Of a stretch of DNA of 28,257 nucleotides, positions 11,119 to 18,415 are shown piece after piece (position 1 is the stretch's first letter; each line of letters opens with the position of its first letter). The notes beneath the pieces are model-generated. The model saw nothing but the letters and a program-made list of their open reading frames with translations. It did not search any database and was not told where the DNA came from. Made by a program: the position numbers and the translations under genes. This DNA is from an uncultured Sphingomonas sp. (GTDB lineage: Bacteria > Pseudomonadota > Alphaproteobacteria > Sphingomonadales > Sphingomonadaceae). The DNA is taken from positions 1 to 28,257 of the forward strand of contig NZ_CAKTFO010000029.1 in assembly GCF_934560975.1 (NCBI RefSeq), in the 5' to 3' direction.

Positions 11119-11723
11119 GCGCCCGCAACACGGCGGAGCCGGGCATCGCCATGCGCCTCGCCCTCGACCTCGGGCCGCTCGCTTTCTATTTCGCGGCCTA
11201 TTCGCTCAGCGGGCACGACATCTTCCTGTCCACCGCCTTGTTCATGGGCGTGACCGCCGCGGCGATGCTGTTCTCGCTGGTGCGGTTCGGCAAGGTATCC
11301 CCGATCCAGGTCTTTTCCGCGATCATGGTGCTGCTGCTCGGCGGCCTCACCATCTGGCTGCACCAGGACTGGATCATCAAGGTGAAGCCGACCGTCTACT
11401 ACGTGACGGTCGCCGCCATCCTGTTCTGGGGCCTCGCCACCCGCCGCCCCACGCTGCAGATGGTGCTGGGCCAGGCCTATCCCGGCCTCACCGCCGAAGG
11501 CTGGCGGCTGCTGACCCGCAACTGGGCGGGCTTCTTTCTGCTGCTGGCGATCGCCAACGAGCTGGTGTGGCGCAATGCCTCCACCGAATTCTGGCTCGGC
11601 TACAAATTATGGGGGTCGATGCCGGCGACGATGCTGTTCGCGGCCGCCAATATTCCGATGCTGATGCGCCACGGCCTGGCGGCGGACGCGCCGGACAAGG
11701 TCAAGCTGCCGCCGGAGGAGTGA
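11115..11723 (+). CDS. yciB: YciB/IspZ family inner-membrane protein (septation protein A family)
   Basis: Polytopic inner-membrane protein of 202 residues. Relatives, named septation protein A, IspZ or YciB, affect cell-envelope synthesis and division, but the biochemical role is not settled. Five or so hydrophobic segments are visible (for example LGPLAFYFAAYSL, IMVLLLGGLTIWLH, TVYYVTVAAILFWG, GFFLLLAIANELVW). The family features WLHQDWIIKVKPTVYY and WRNASTEFWLGYKLWG are well kept. It overlaps ftsY by ATGA and is the last gene of the dapF-mtaB-ftsY-yciB chain. The end is 12 bases from the stop of the converging PAS gene. Confidence 0.92.
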   Translation: MSARNTAEPGIAMRLALDLGPLAFYFAAYSLSGHDIFLSTALFMGVTAAAMLFSLVRFGKVSPIQVFSAIMVLLLGGLTIWLHQDWIIKVKPTVYYVTVAAILFWGLATRRPTLQMVLGQAYPGLTAEGWRLLTRNWAGFFLLLAIANELVWRNASTEFWLGYKLWGSMPATMLFAAANIPMLMRHGLAADAPDKVKLPPEE

Positions 11724-11735
11724 GGCGGCCGGCGA

Positions 11736-12797
11736 TCAGGCCGACAGCAGAGCCGATGCCTTGACGGTGGCGGCCTGCGTGTCGCTCGCCAGCCGCTTCA
11801 CCTCCTGCGCCACCACCGCGAAGCCGCGCCCGGCATCGCCCGCCCGCGCCGCCTCGATCGTCGCGTTCAGCGCCAAGAGGTTGGTCTGATCGGCGATGCC
11901 GTTGATCCAGCCGACAATCTCCCGCACCTCGGCCAGCATGGTTTCCAGCCGGCCGCGCCGCTGCTCGATCTCTTCGGTCAGCTGCTGCTGCCGCGCGATC
12001 GCCGCCAGCGCGCGCTCGCGCTGGTCGGTAACGTCGATGGCGATCTTCACCACCTTGATCGGCCGTCCCACCGGGTCCAGCACGGGATTGTAGGTGGCCT
12101 GCACCCAAAGCGGCTGCCCGTCCTTGCCGAAGCGGCGATATTCGCCCCGGTCGAACTCGCCGCGACCCAGCCGCTCCCACATCGCGCGATACTCGCCGCT
12201 GGCGATCAGGTCGGGATCGCAGAAGATGCGGTGATGCCGCCCGGTGACTTCCGCCGGCGTGTAGCCGGTCGCGCGCAGGAAATTGTCGTTGGCGTGCAGC
12301 ACGGTGCCGTCGAGCGCGAATTCGACGATCAGCTGCGACCGGTCGATCGCCCGCACCATGCTGGCATCCGCCGCCGCGCGCGACTTGCGCTCCGTGATAT
12401 CGACGCCCATCAGCACCAGGCCGGTCATGGCGCCGGCATCGTCCTGCAAGGGCGCATAGGTCCCTTCAATCCAGATCTCCCGCCCGTCGCGGGCGAGGCG
12501 GCGATATTCGCCGCTCTCATGCTCGCTCCGGCACAGCGTCTGCCACGTCTGTTCGTAGCGGGCGTCGCGCACGTCCTCCGGACTGCACAGCACCCGGTGC
12601 ATCTGCCCGCGCAACTCGTCGGCGCCATAGCCGAACAGACTGAGGAAATTCTGGTTGGCGGAGGTCAGCCGCCCTTCCAGGTCGAAGAAGGCGACCAGCG
12701 ACGCGCTGTCCAGCGCGCGCCACACGGCCCGTGCCCCGGCTTCGGCATCATGCCCCGGCAGGGTGGCCGTTTCATTCAAGGGGGCAGAAGCGAACAT
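11736..12797 (-). CDS. Soluble PAS-PAS protein with a shortened chemoreceptor signalling domain
   Basis: Predicted cytoplasmic sensor, 353 residues, with no membrane segment and no HAMP domain. PAS 1 spans about 25-140 (FFDLEGRLTSANQNFLSLFGY ... GVDITERK) and PAS 2 about 150-260 (NDNFLRATGYTPAEVTGRHHRIFC ... IDVTDQRERA). A coiled linker leads to the chemoreceptor tip: GIADQTNLLALNATIEAARAGDAGRGFAVVAQEVKRLA. Only about 15 residues follow the tip, so most of the descending helix of the usual antiparallel hairpin is missing. The architecture resembles BdlA-type proteins (two PAS plus receptor domain), which link redox or energy state to biofilm behaviour, but that function is inferred. Its start codon lies in the loop of a hairpin described separately. 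It is 50 bases downstream of sodB on the same strand. Confidence 0.85.
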   Translation of the reverse strand: MFASAPLNETATLPGHDAEAGARAVWRALDSASLVAFFDLEGRLTSANQNFLSLFGYGADELRGQMHRVLCSPEDVRDARYEQTWQTLCRSEHESGEYRRLARDGREIWIEGTYAPLQDDAGAMTGLVLMGVDITERKSRAAADASMVRAIDRSQLIVEFALDGTVLHANDNFLRATGYTPAEVTGRHHRIFCDPDLIASGEYRAMWERLGRGEFDRGEYRRFGKDGQPLWVQATYNPVLDPVGRPIKVVKIAIDVTDQRERALAAIARQQQLTEEIEQRRGRLETMLAEVREIVGWINGIADQTNLLALNATIEAARAGDAGRGFAVVAQEVKRLASDTQAATVKASALLSA

Positions 12798-12812
12798 GAT
12801 CCGCTTCTGCCC
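12782..12812 (-). promoter_or_regulatory. Hairpin enclosing the start codon of the PAS protein
   Basis: Perfect inverted repeat with 11-base arms, GGGCAGAAGCG (12782-12792) and CGCTTCTGCCC (12802-12812), and a 9-base loop. In the minus-strand mRNA the loop reads GAUCAUGUU, so the AUG is in the loop. The only plausible ribosome-binding stretch (AGAAGCGG) forms part of the 5' arm. Codons 2-6 form the 3' arm. This would hide the initiation site. It might alternatively serve sodB as a transcript-end hairpin, but no T-run follows. Confidence 0.6.
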
Positions 12813-12815
12813 GCA

Positions 12816-12829
12816 ACTTTATGTAAAGT
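12816..12829. promoter_or_regulatory. AT-rich palindrome upstream of the PAS gene
   Basis: ACTTTA-TG-TAAAGT, a 14-base palindrome standing out in GC-rich sequence, 19-32 bases upstream of the PAS start codon and 18 bases after the sodB stop. Its size and position suit an operator for a dimeric regulator, or it may overlap a promoter. No known box is recognised. Confidence 0.35.
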
Positions 12830-12847
12830 CGGTAAACGAACCGTCGC

Positions 12848-13471
12848 TTACTGTTCCTGGTCGGCGCGCGCCGCGCCCTGGCCGTCCAGGTTCTGCGACA
12901 CGAAATCCCAGTTCACGCAATTGGCCAGGATCGTCTCCACGAACTTCGGCCGCGCGTTGCGATAGTCGATGTAATAGGCATGTTCCCACACATCGAGCGT
13001 GAACAGCGGGGTCACGCCATGTGCGATCGGACTGTCGCCGTCGTGGAAGGAGGTGATCTTGAGCTTGTCGCCTTCCAGCACCAGCCAGCCCCAGCCGCTG
13101 GCGAAATGGTTGACGCTTTCCTCGGCCAGCTTCTGCAGGAACGTCTCCATCGAGCCGTAGCCGCTGTCGATCAGGCCCTGCAGCTGCTGCGACGGCCTGG
13201 TCGATCCGGCCGGCGCCAGGCACTGCCAGAAGAAGGTGTGGTTCCAGATCTGACCGGCATTGTTGAACAGGCCGCGATCGCTGGTCTCGGTCGCCTTCCT
13301 GACCACCTCGGTCAGCTTCAGGCCGGCCAGGCCCTTTTCCTCGATCCAGCCATTCACCTTGGTGACATAGGCCTGGTGGTGCTTGCCGTGGTGATAGTCA
13401 AAGGTTTCGGCCGACATGTGCGGCTCCAACGCCGACTTGTCGAACGGAAGCGGGGGAAGCTCGAACGCCAT
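12848..13471 (-). CDS. sodB: Superoxide dismutase, iron type
   Basis: Converts superoxide to hydrogen peroxide and oxygen. The 207-residue protein starts MAFELPPLPF, as in SodB proteins. The four metal ligands are H27 (FDYHHGKHH), H78 (IWNHTFFW), D160 and H164 (DVWEHAYY). FNNAGQIWNHTFFW and the absence of an export signal favour a cytoplasmic iron enzyme, though cambialistic metal use cannot be excluded. The start is supported by GGAGGA three bases upstream of the ATG. The C-terminal tail (DGQGAARADQEQ) is slightly longer and more polar than in the enterobacterial protein. It stands between tpiA and the PAS sensor, all on the same strand. Confidence 0.96.
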   Translation of the reverse strand: MAFELPPLPFDKSALEPHMSAETFDYHHGKHHQAYVTKVNGWIEEKGLAGLKLTEVVRKATETSDRGLFNNAGQIWNHTFFWQCLAPAGSTRPSQQLQGLIDSGYGSMETFLQKLAEESVNHFASGWGWLVLEGDKLKITSFHDGDSPIAHGVTPLFTLDVWEHAYYIDYRNARPKFVETILANCVNWDFVSQNLDGQGAARADQEQ

Positions 13472-13547
13472 GGTTCCTCCGGAAACTCAGGGGTGGGTGT
13501 CGTTGCGGCCCTAACGCCCGAGACCGCATAGGGTCACGCGAAAACGA

Positions 13548-14294
13548 CTATTGCGAGACGTTCGCGGCAGCGGTGATGATCGGTACAAAATCCGCCGCCG
13601 TCAGGCTGGCTCCACCGACCAGCGCGCCGTCCACGTCGGGGATGCCCAGGATCTCCGCCGCATTGGCCGGACTGACCGAACCACCATAGAGGATGCGGAC
13701 GCACGCCCCATCCTCGCCCAGGATCTGGATCAGCTTGGCGCGGATCAGGTCGTGCATCCCGCTGATTTCCGCCGCCGTCGGCGTGCGGCCGGAGCCGATC
13801 GCCCACGCAGGTTCATAGGCGACCACCATGGTCTCGGCGGTGCCGCTGGGCGGGACTGATCCGTCCAGCTGCGCGCCGACCACATGGCCCGCGCGGCGAT
13901 TGTCGCGATCCGCGCGATTTTCCCCGACGCAGATGACGACGTGGAGCCCGGCAGCCAGCGCCGTCTCCGCCTTGGCCCGCACCATCTGGTTGGTTTCGCC
14001 GAAGCCTGCCCGCCGCTCGCTATGGCCGCACAGCACCTGCGTCGCGCCGGCATCGACCAGCATGGAGGCGGAGGTGGAGCCGGTATAGGCGCCCGCCGCC
14101 ACCTGGTGGCAATCCTGCCCGCCGATGATCACCGTGCCCGCCTGCGCCACCGCCGGCGCGATCAGGGTGAATGGCGGAAAGATCGCCACGTCCACCTGCG
14201 GCGTGTCGGCCGCCTTGGCCGCGATCGCCGCCAGCTCGTCCAGCAACGCGACGCCGCCGTTCATCTTCCAGTTACCGGCGATCAACATGCGCAC
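13548..14294 (-). CDS. tpiA: Triosephosphate isomerase
   Basis: Glycolytic and gluconeogenic enzyme interconverting dihydroxyacetone phosphate and glyceraldehyde 3-phosphate. The 248-residue TIM barrel has the catalytic lysine K10 (AGNWKMNG), the electrophilic histidine H91 (CGHSERR) and the base E161 (AYEPAWAIGSG). The phosphate-binding loop ILYGGSVSPANA is also present. I prefer the GTG at 14294 because GGGGAG lies about six bases upstream; an ATG two codons later (14288) is the alternative. A much longer upstream in-frame reading overlaps ppiD on the other strand and is not coding. The gene is divergent from ppiD with 139 bases between starts. Confidence 0.96.
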   Translation of the reverse strand: MRMLIAGNWKMNGGVALLDELAAIAAKAADTPQVDVAIFPPFTLIAPAVAQAGTVIIGGQDCHQVAAGAYTGSTSASMLVDAGATQVLCGHSERRAGFGETNQMVRAKAETALAAGLHVVICVGENRADRDNRRAGHVVGAQLDGSVPPSGTAETMVVAYEPAWAIGSGRTPTAAEISGMHDLIRAKLIQILGEDGACVRILYGGSVSPANAAEILGIPDVDGALVGGASLTAADFVPIITAAANVSQ

Positions 14295-14370
14295 GTGCGG
14301 CTCCCCTCGACCGGGCCGGGTAGCAAGCGGCCGCGTCCGCGCCAAGTCGGGGCCGTCGCTTCCGCTACGC

Positions 14371-14399
14371 TTGATGCGGCTGCCCGCCCTCTCTAATGG
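14371..14399 (+). promoter_or_regulatory. Candidate housekeeping promoter for ppiD-trpE
   Basis: TTGATG (14371-14376), a 17-base spacer, then TAATGG (14394-14399). This is a good match in spacing to a sigma-70-type promoter and would give a 5' leader of roughly 28 bases before the ppiD ATG. Sequence match only. Confidence 0.45.
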
Positions 14400-14433
14400 A
14401 CGGGTTTTCCCCTTTTCACGGTGTCGACTGCCC

Positions 14434-16368
14434 ATGCTCGCCTTCTTCCGTCGCATCCTGTCTTCCTGGGTGGCGGTGGCCGTCTTCGGGCTGATCATGG
14501 TGGCGTTCATCGTCACCGGCATCGGCACGCCGGGCGGTGGACTGACCGGCGGCGCCAATGCCAACGCCATCGCGGTGGTGGGCGGCGAGGCGGTGACCGA
14601 CCGCCAGGTCTCGACCCAGGCCGAGGGAATGCTCCGCAACGCGCAGGAACAGCAGGCCGGCCTGACCATGCCCGCTTTCCTGAGCGCGGTCGGCGGGCTT
14701 GGCCCGATCGTGGAGCAATATATTTCGGGGCAGATCCTGTCCCGCTGGGCGGCGAGCCACGGCATGGTGGTGAACGAACGGCTGATCGGGTCGGAAATCG
14801 CCTCCGTCCCGGCCTTTCGCGGCCCCACCGGCCAGTTCGACGAAAATGCGATGAACGCGATCCTCGGCCGTCAGCGCATTCCTTTCAAGGAACTGCATGA
14901 CGGCATTCGCGACGATCTGCTGCGCCGTCAGGTGATCGGCCCGATCGCCTCGACCATCCGCGCGCCGGAAGGGATGCTGTCGCCTTATGCCGGCTTGCTG
15001 ATCAACCGGCGCGAGGGGCAGATCGGCACCGTGCCGCTGAAGCTGGACAGCGTCGCCCGGCCCACCGATGCCGAGACGGCGACCTGGTATCGCGCCAACG
15101 TCGCCCGCTACACCCTGCCGGAGCGGCGGGTGCTGCGCTATGCCGCGATCGGGCCGGAGACGATGCAGCTGCCCGCCCCGACCGAAGCGGAGATTGCGGC
15201 GGCCTATCGCGCCGACGCCGCCAAATATGCCTCCGGCGAAACCCGCGCCGTGTCGCAGGTGGTGCTGCCCGACGAAGCCGCCGCCAAGGCCTTTGTCGCG
15301 CAGGTGACGGGCGGAACCGCCTTTGCCGACGTCGCCATCAGGCGCGGGCTGGCCGCGGCCGACATCGCGCTCGGCACGGTCACGCGCGACGCGCTGGCGC
15401 AGGCCTCCTCGCCGGCTTTGGCTGCGGCGGCCTTCGCGGTCCCGTCCGGCGGTACGACCGCGCCGGTCAAGGGTGCGCTCGGCTGGGCGGTGGCGCATGT
15501 GGATGCGATCCAGACGAAGCCGGCGCGCAGCCTCGATCAAGCGCGGGCGGAGATCACCCAGGCGCTGGCCGAGAAGAAGCGCGACGACGCCGTTACCGCC
15601 CTGGTCGCGCGGGTCGAGGATGCGCTGAACGACGGCTCCACCTTTGCGGAAGTGGCGGCGCAGCACAAGCTGACCGTCGTCACCACCCCGCCTTTGCTGT
15701 CCAACGGCACCGCGCCGGGTGATCCGGCCTTCCGGCCGGATGCGACCGTGACCGCGCTGATGCGCGCGGCCGGCGGCGCCACTCCGGACGACGATCCCAC
15801 GGTGGAGACGATCGACCCGAACCAGCATTTCGCGCTGCTGAGCGTCGCCAGCGTGGTGGCGGCCGCCCCGATCCCGCTGGCCGAGGTCAAGGACCGGGTG
15901 GCGCAGGACGTGATCGCGCGCCGCGCCGCCGACCGCGCCCGCGCCATTGCCGAGCAGGTCGCGGCGCAGGTCCGGCGCGGTCAGACGCTGGCGGCGGCTT
16001 TGGCAGCGGCGAAGCTCGCTCCGCCGCAGTCGCTGACAGTGACCCAGGCCGACATCGCCCGCTCGGGCCAGCCGGTGCCGCCAGCGGTTCGCGCCTTGTT
16101 CCGCATCGCCGCGGGCGAGGTGGAACTGGTGCCCGCGCCCGGCGGAGGCTGGACGCTGACCACGCTCAACCGGATCGTGCCGGGCGACCGCAAGCTGCTG
16201 CCGCTGCTGGTGGCGCAGACCCGCGGCGAGATCGGCGACGCGCTGGGCCGCGAATATGCCGAGCAGTTCGTCAACGCCGCCCGGTCGGAGGTGAAGATCA
16301 CCCGCAATCCACAGGCGCTCGGCCGGCTTGAGCAGCAATTGCGCGGCAACGGCACGCCCGCGCAGTGA
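14434..16368 (+). CDS. ppiD: PpiD/SurA-like membrane-anchored peptidyl-prolyl isomerase
   Basis: Periplasmic folding factor held by one N-terminal membrane helix (WVAVAVFGLIMVAFIVTGIG, about residues 12-31). The 644 residues carry a SurA-type helical N domain (about 45-200) and a parvulin/PPIC region near 255-355 (RAVSQVVLPDEAAAKAFV ... GALGWAVAHVDAI). A second degenerate PPIC-like part lies near the C-terminus. Length and layout fit PpiD, which sits at the SecYEG exit and assists outer-membrane and secreted proteins. The parvulin domain is divergent, so isomerase activity is uncertain. The ATG at 14434 was chosen because it opens directly into the MLAFFRRIL anchor; the upstream reading frame overlaps tpiA. 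No strong ribosome-binding site is visible. Its stop overlaps the trpE start. Confidence 0.87.
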   Translation: MLAFFRRILSSWVAVAVFGLIMVAFIVTGIGTPGGGLTGGANANAIAVVGGEAVTDRQVSTQAEGMLRNAQEQQAGLTMPAFLSAVGGLGPIVEQYISGQILSRWAASHGMVVNERLIGSEIASVPAFRGPTGQFDENAMNAILGRQRIPFKELHDGIRDDLLRRQVIGPIASTIRAPEGMLSPYAGLLINRREGQIGTVPLKLDSVARPTDAETATWYRANVARYTLPERRVLRYAAIGPETMQLPAPTEAEIAAAYRADAAKYASGETRAVSQVVLPDEAAAKAFVAQVTGGTAFADVAIRRGLAAADIALGTVTRDALAQASSPALAAAAFAVPSGGTTAPVKGALGWAVAHVDAIQTKPARSLDQARAEITQALAEKKRDDAVTALVARVEDALNDGSTFAEVAAQHKLTVVTTPPLLSNGTAPGDPAFRPDATVTALMRAAGGATPDDDPTVETIDPNQHFALLSVASVVAAAPIPLAEVKDRVAQDVIARRAADRARAIAEQVAAQVRRGQTLAAALAAAKLAPPQSLTVTQADIARSGQPVPPAVRALFRIAAGEVELVPAPGGGWTLTTLNRIVPGDRKLLPLLVAQTRGEIGDALGREYAEQFVNAARSEVKITRNPQALGRLEQQLRGNGTPAQ

Positions 16369-17873
16369 CTCCCGCGGGGCATGATGCCGATCACGCGGCG
16401 GCGGCGGCATTGGCGGAGGGGCGACCGGCCCTGGTCTGGCGGCGGCAGCTGGCCGACACGGAGACGCCGGTCGCCGCCGCGCTGAAGCTGATCGAACCGG
16501 GTCGCGGCGACTTCCTGCTCGAATCGGTCGAGGATGGGGCCACGCGCGGGCGCTACAGCCTGCTCGGCCTAGCGCCCGACCTCGTCTTCCGCGCGCAGGG
16601 CGAGGACGCGGAGGTCAATCGCGACTGGCTGCGCGACCAGGCCGCGTTCCAGCCCGTGGCGGGCGGGCCGCTGGCGGTGTTGCGAGCTCTTGTGGCGGAA
16701 TGCCGCGCCGACGTGCCGGACGGGCTGCCGCCGGCGCTGGCCTGCCTGGTCGGCTATTTCGCCTATGAGACGATCGGGCTGGTCGAAAGCCTGCCGCGCC
16801 CCGCGCCCAATCCGCTCGATCTGCCTGACATGCTGTTCGTGCGGCCGACGGTGATCCTGGTGTTCGACCGGCTGGCGGACGCGCTCTATCTGGTGGCGCC
16901 GGTCTGGCCCGGCGAGGGGACTACGGTCGCGCAGGCGGTGGAGCGGATCGAGACGGTTCAGGCGCGGCTGACGGCGGCCGTTCCGGTCGCGCCCGCGCAC
17001 GCCGGCGACCTGGCCCCACCCGCCCCGACGCCGCAACTGGACCCCGCGCATTATGGCGCAATGGTTGCGCGGGCGAAGGACTATATCGCGGCGGGCGACA
17101 TCTTTCAGGTGGTGCTGGCGCAGCGTTTCTCCGCGCCCTTCCCGCTGCCGCCGTTCGACCTGTATCGCGCGCTGCGGCGGATCAACCCCTCGCCCTTCCT
17201 CTACCATCTCGACCTGCCCGGCTTTGCGCTGACCGGATCGAGCCCGGAAATCCTGGTACGCGTCCGCAATGACGAGGTGACGATCCGGCCGATCGCCGGC
17301 ACCCGCCCGCGCGGACGCACCGCCGCCGAGGATGCCGCCAATCGCGACGAATTGCTGGCCGACCCCAAGGAACGGGCCGAACATCTGATGCTGCTCGATC
17401 TCGGCCGCAACGATGTCGGCCGGGTGGCGGAACGTGGCACGGTCAAGGTCACGGACAGCTACACGATTGAGAAATACAGCCACGTCATGCACATCGTGTC
17501 CAACGTGGTCGGCCGGCTGTCGTCGGAAAAGGACGCCTTGGATGCCCTGTTCGCGGGCTTTCCCGCCGGCACCGTGTCCGGCGCGCCCAAGGTCCGCGCG
17601 TGCGAGATCATCGCGGAGCTGGAGCCGGAGACACGCGGCGCCTATGCCGGCGGCGTCGGCTATTTCTCCCCGGACGGGTCGATGGACAGCTGCATCGTGC
17701 TGCGTACCGGCATCGTCAAGGACGGCGTGCTGCATGTGCAGGCCGGAGCCGGCATCGTCGCCGACAGCGACCCCGCCGCCGAACAGCGCGAATGCGAACA
17801 CAAGTCCGGCGCGCTGTTCGCCGCCGCGCGTGAGGCCGTGGACCGCGCGCGGGAGGCACGCTTCGGACAATGA
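16365..17873 (+). CDS. trpE: Anthranilate synthase component I
   Basis: First committed step of tryptophan synthesis, forming anthranilate from chorismate with ammonia supplied by TrpG. The 502-residue protein has the tryptophan feedback motif LLESVE (51-56) in the N domain. The chorismate-binding signatures are all present: SSPEILVRV, RPIAGTRPRG, LLDLGRNDVGRVA, GFPAGTVSGAPKVRACEII, GGVGYFSPDG and QAGAGIVADSDP. The GTG start at 16365 lies in a GTGA overlap with ppiD, so the biosynthetic enzyme is translationally coupled to a folding factor. No trpG follows in the window. Instead there is a 183-base gap with a palindromic repeat and then a converging gene, so the glutaminase subunit must lie elsewhere. 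Confidence 0.97.
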   Translation: MTPAGHDADHAAAAALAEGRPALVWRRQLADTETPVAAALKLIEPGRGDFLLESVEDGATRGRYSLLGLAPDLVFRAQGEDAEVNRDWLRDQAAFQPVAGGPLAVLRALVAECRADVPDGLPPALACLVGYFAYETIGLVESLPRPAPNPLDLPDMLFVRPTVILVFDRLADALYLVAPVWPGEGTTVAQAVERIETVQARLTAAVPVAPAHAGDLAPPAPTPQLDPAHYGAMVARAKDYIAAGDIFQVVLAQRFSAPFPLPPFDLYRALRRINPSPFLYHLDLPGFALTGSSPEILVRVRNDEVTIRPIAGTRPRGRTAAEDAANRDELLADPKERAEHLMLLDLGRNDVGRVAERGTVKVTDSYTIEKYSHVMHIVSNVVGRLSSEKDALDALFAGFPAGTVSGAPKVRACEIIAELEPETRGAYAGGVGYFSPDGSMDSCIVLRTGIVKDGVLHVQAGAGIVADSDPAAEQRECEHKSGALFAAAREAVDRAREARFGQ

Positions 17874-17956
17874 TCCGGGCCTAGGGGTTTCGATCTGATC
17901 CGTGCTGCTGCCAACGCAGAAGCCCGGAACCATGAGGCCAGTCCCTCGCCGCCCGT

Positions 17957-17976
17957 GCTCCCGCGAAGGCGGGAGC
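17957..17976 (+). repeat. Palindromic repeat copy after trpE
   Basis: Perfect 8-base arms GCTCCCGC and GCGGGAGC around the tetraloop GAAG, in the gap between the converging trpE and the small hydrophilic gene. It has the same core and orientation as the copy at 22427. It may act as a bidirectional transcript-end hairpin, although its sequence conservation suggests a dispersed repeat family. Confidence 0.75.
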
Positions 17977-18056
17977 CCAGGGTTACGGGCAATGTCGTTG
18001 CGGCTCCTGGCCCCCTTTACGAGAGCCAGGTTCCACCAAAGCCCGACTGCGGACGA

Positions 18057-18308
18057 TCAGCCGTTGGCGCCCTCATTATCCGCACGGGTGGGGATGGCGG
18101 GCTGCACCGTATCGCTCTTCTGAACATTGGTGATGCCGGCATCGGGGTCGAGCGCGCGTTTTTCCTCGTCCCGGCTGGCGATATCGGCCGCGACGGTGCC
18201 GCCGCTGGTCCCCTGGGCGGAGGGTGCCCGTTCCGCTCCCTCGATCAGGTCATGGTCGTCGGTACGGCGGGCTTCGTCGGTGCGGTGGGTCTGCGGCTGG
18301 TCGGTCAT
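18057..18308 (-). CDS. Small hydrophilic protein of unknown function
   Basis: An 83-residue protein starting MTDQPQTHRTDEARR, with AAGGAG seven bases upstream of the ATG, which makes the start convincing. It has no hydrophobic segment, no cysteine and no recognised domain. It is rich in Asp, Glu, Arg, Thr and Ala, with DDHDLIEG and DEEKRALDPDAGITNVQKSD as the most ordered-looking parts, and is probably intrinsically disordered. A GGAAC element with a CGCT at 17 bases lies just upstream, a near match to an alphaproteobacterial EcfG promoter. A role in general stress is therefore possible but unproven. It stands alone, 107 bases downstream of map and converging on trpE. Confidence 0.7.
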   Translation of the reverse strand: MTDQPQTHRTDEARRTDDHDLIEGAERAPSAQGTSGGTVAADIASRDEEKRALDPDAGITNVQKSDTVQPAIPTRADNEGANG

Positions 18309-18333
18309 CTCGCGTCTCCTTGCTGAAGGGAAA

Positions 18334-18359
18334 AGCGAGCGACGCGTGCCGGGAGTTCC
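18334..18359 (-). promoter_or_regulatory. Possible EcfG-type promoter upstream of the small hydrophilic gene
   Basis: On the minus strand GGAAC (18359-18355), 17 bases, then CGCT (18337-18334). The EcfG consensus known from sphingomonads is GGAAC, 16-17 bases, CGTT, so there is one mismatch in the -10. The predicted start of transcription would lie about 20 bases upstream of the ATG. Confidence 0.35.
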
Positions 18360-18415
18360 GTGATTCGACCGGCCGTTCGGACCTTTACGCCGCAACCCGG
18401 CCGGCAGGGCACAGT

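Noticed and set aside
14416..16410. A 664-codon minus-strand open reading frame opposite ppiD
   Set aside because: Same reason: ppiD has a membrane anchor and folding-factor domains, while the opposite frame has none.
17874..17928. TCCGGGC/GCCCGGA pairing as a trpE terminator
   Set aside because: The loop is over 40 bases and no T-run follows.
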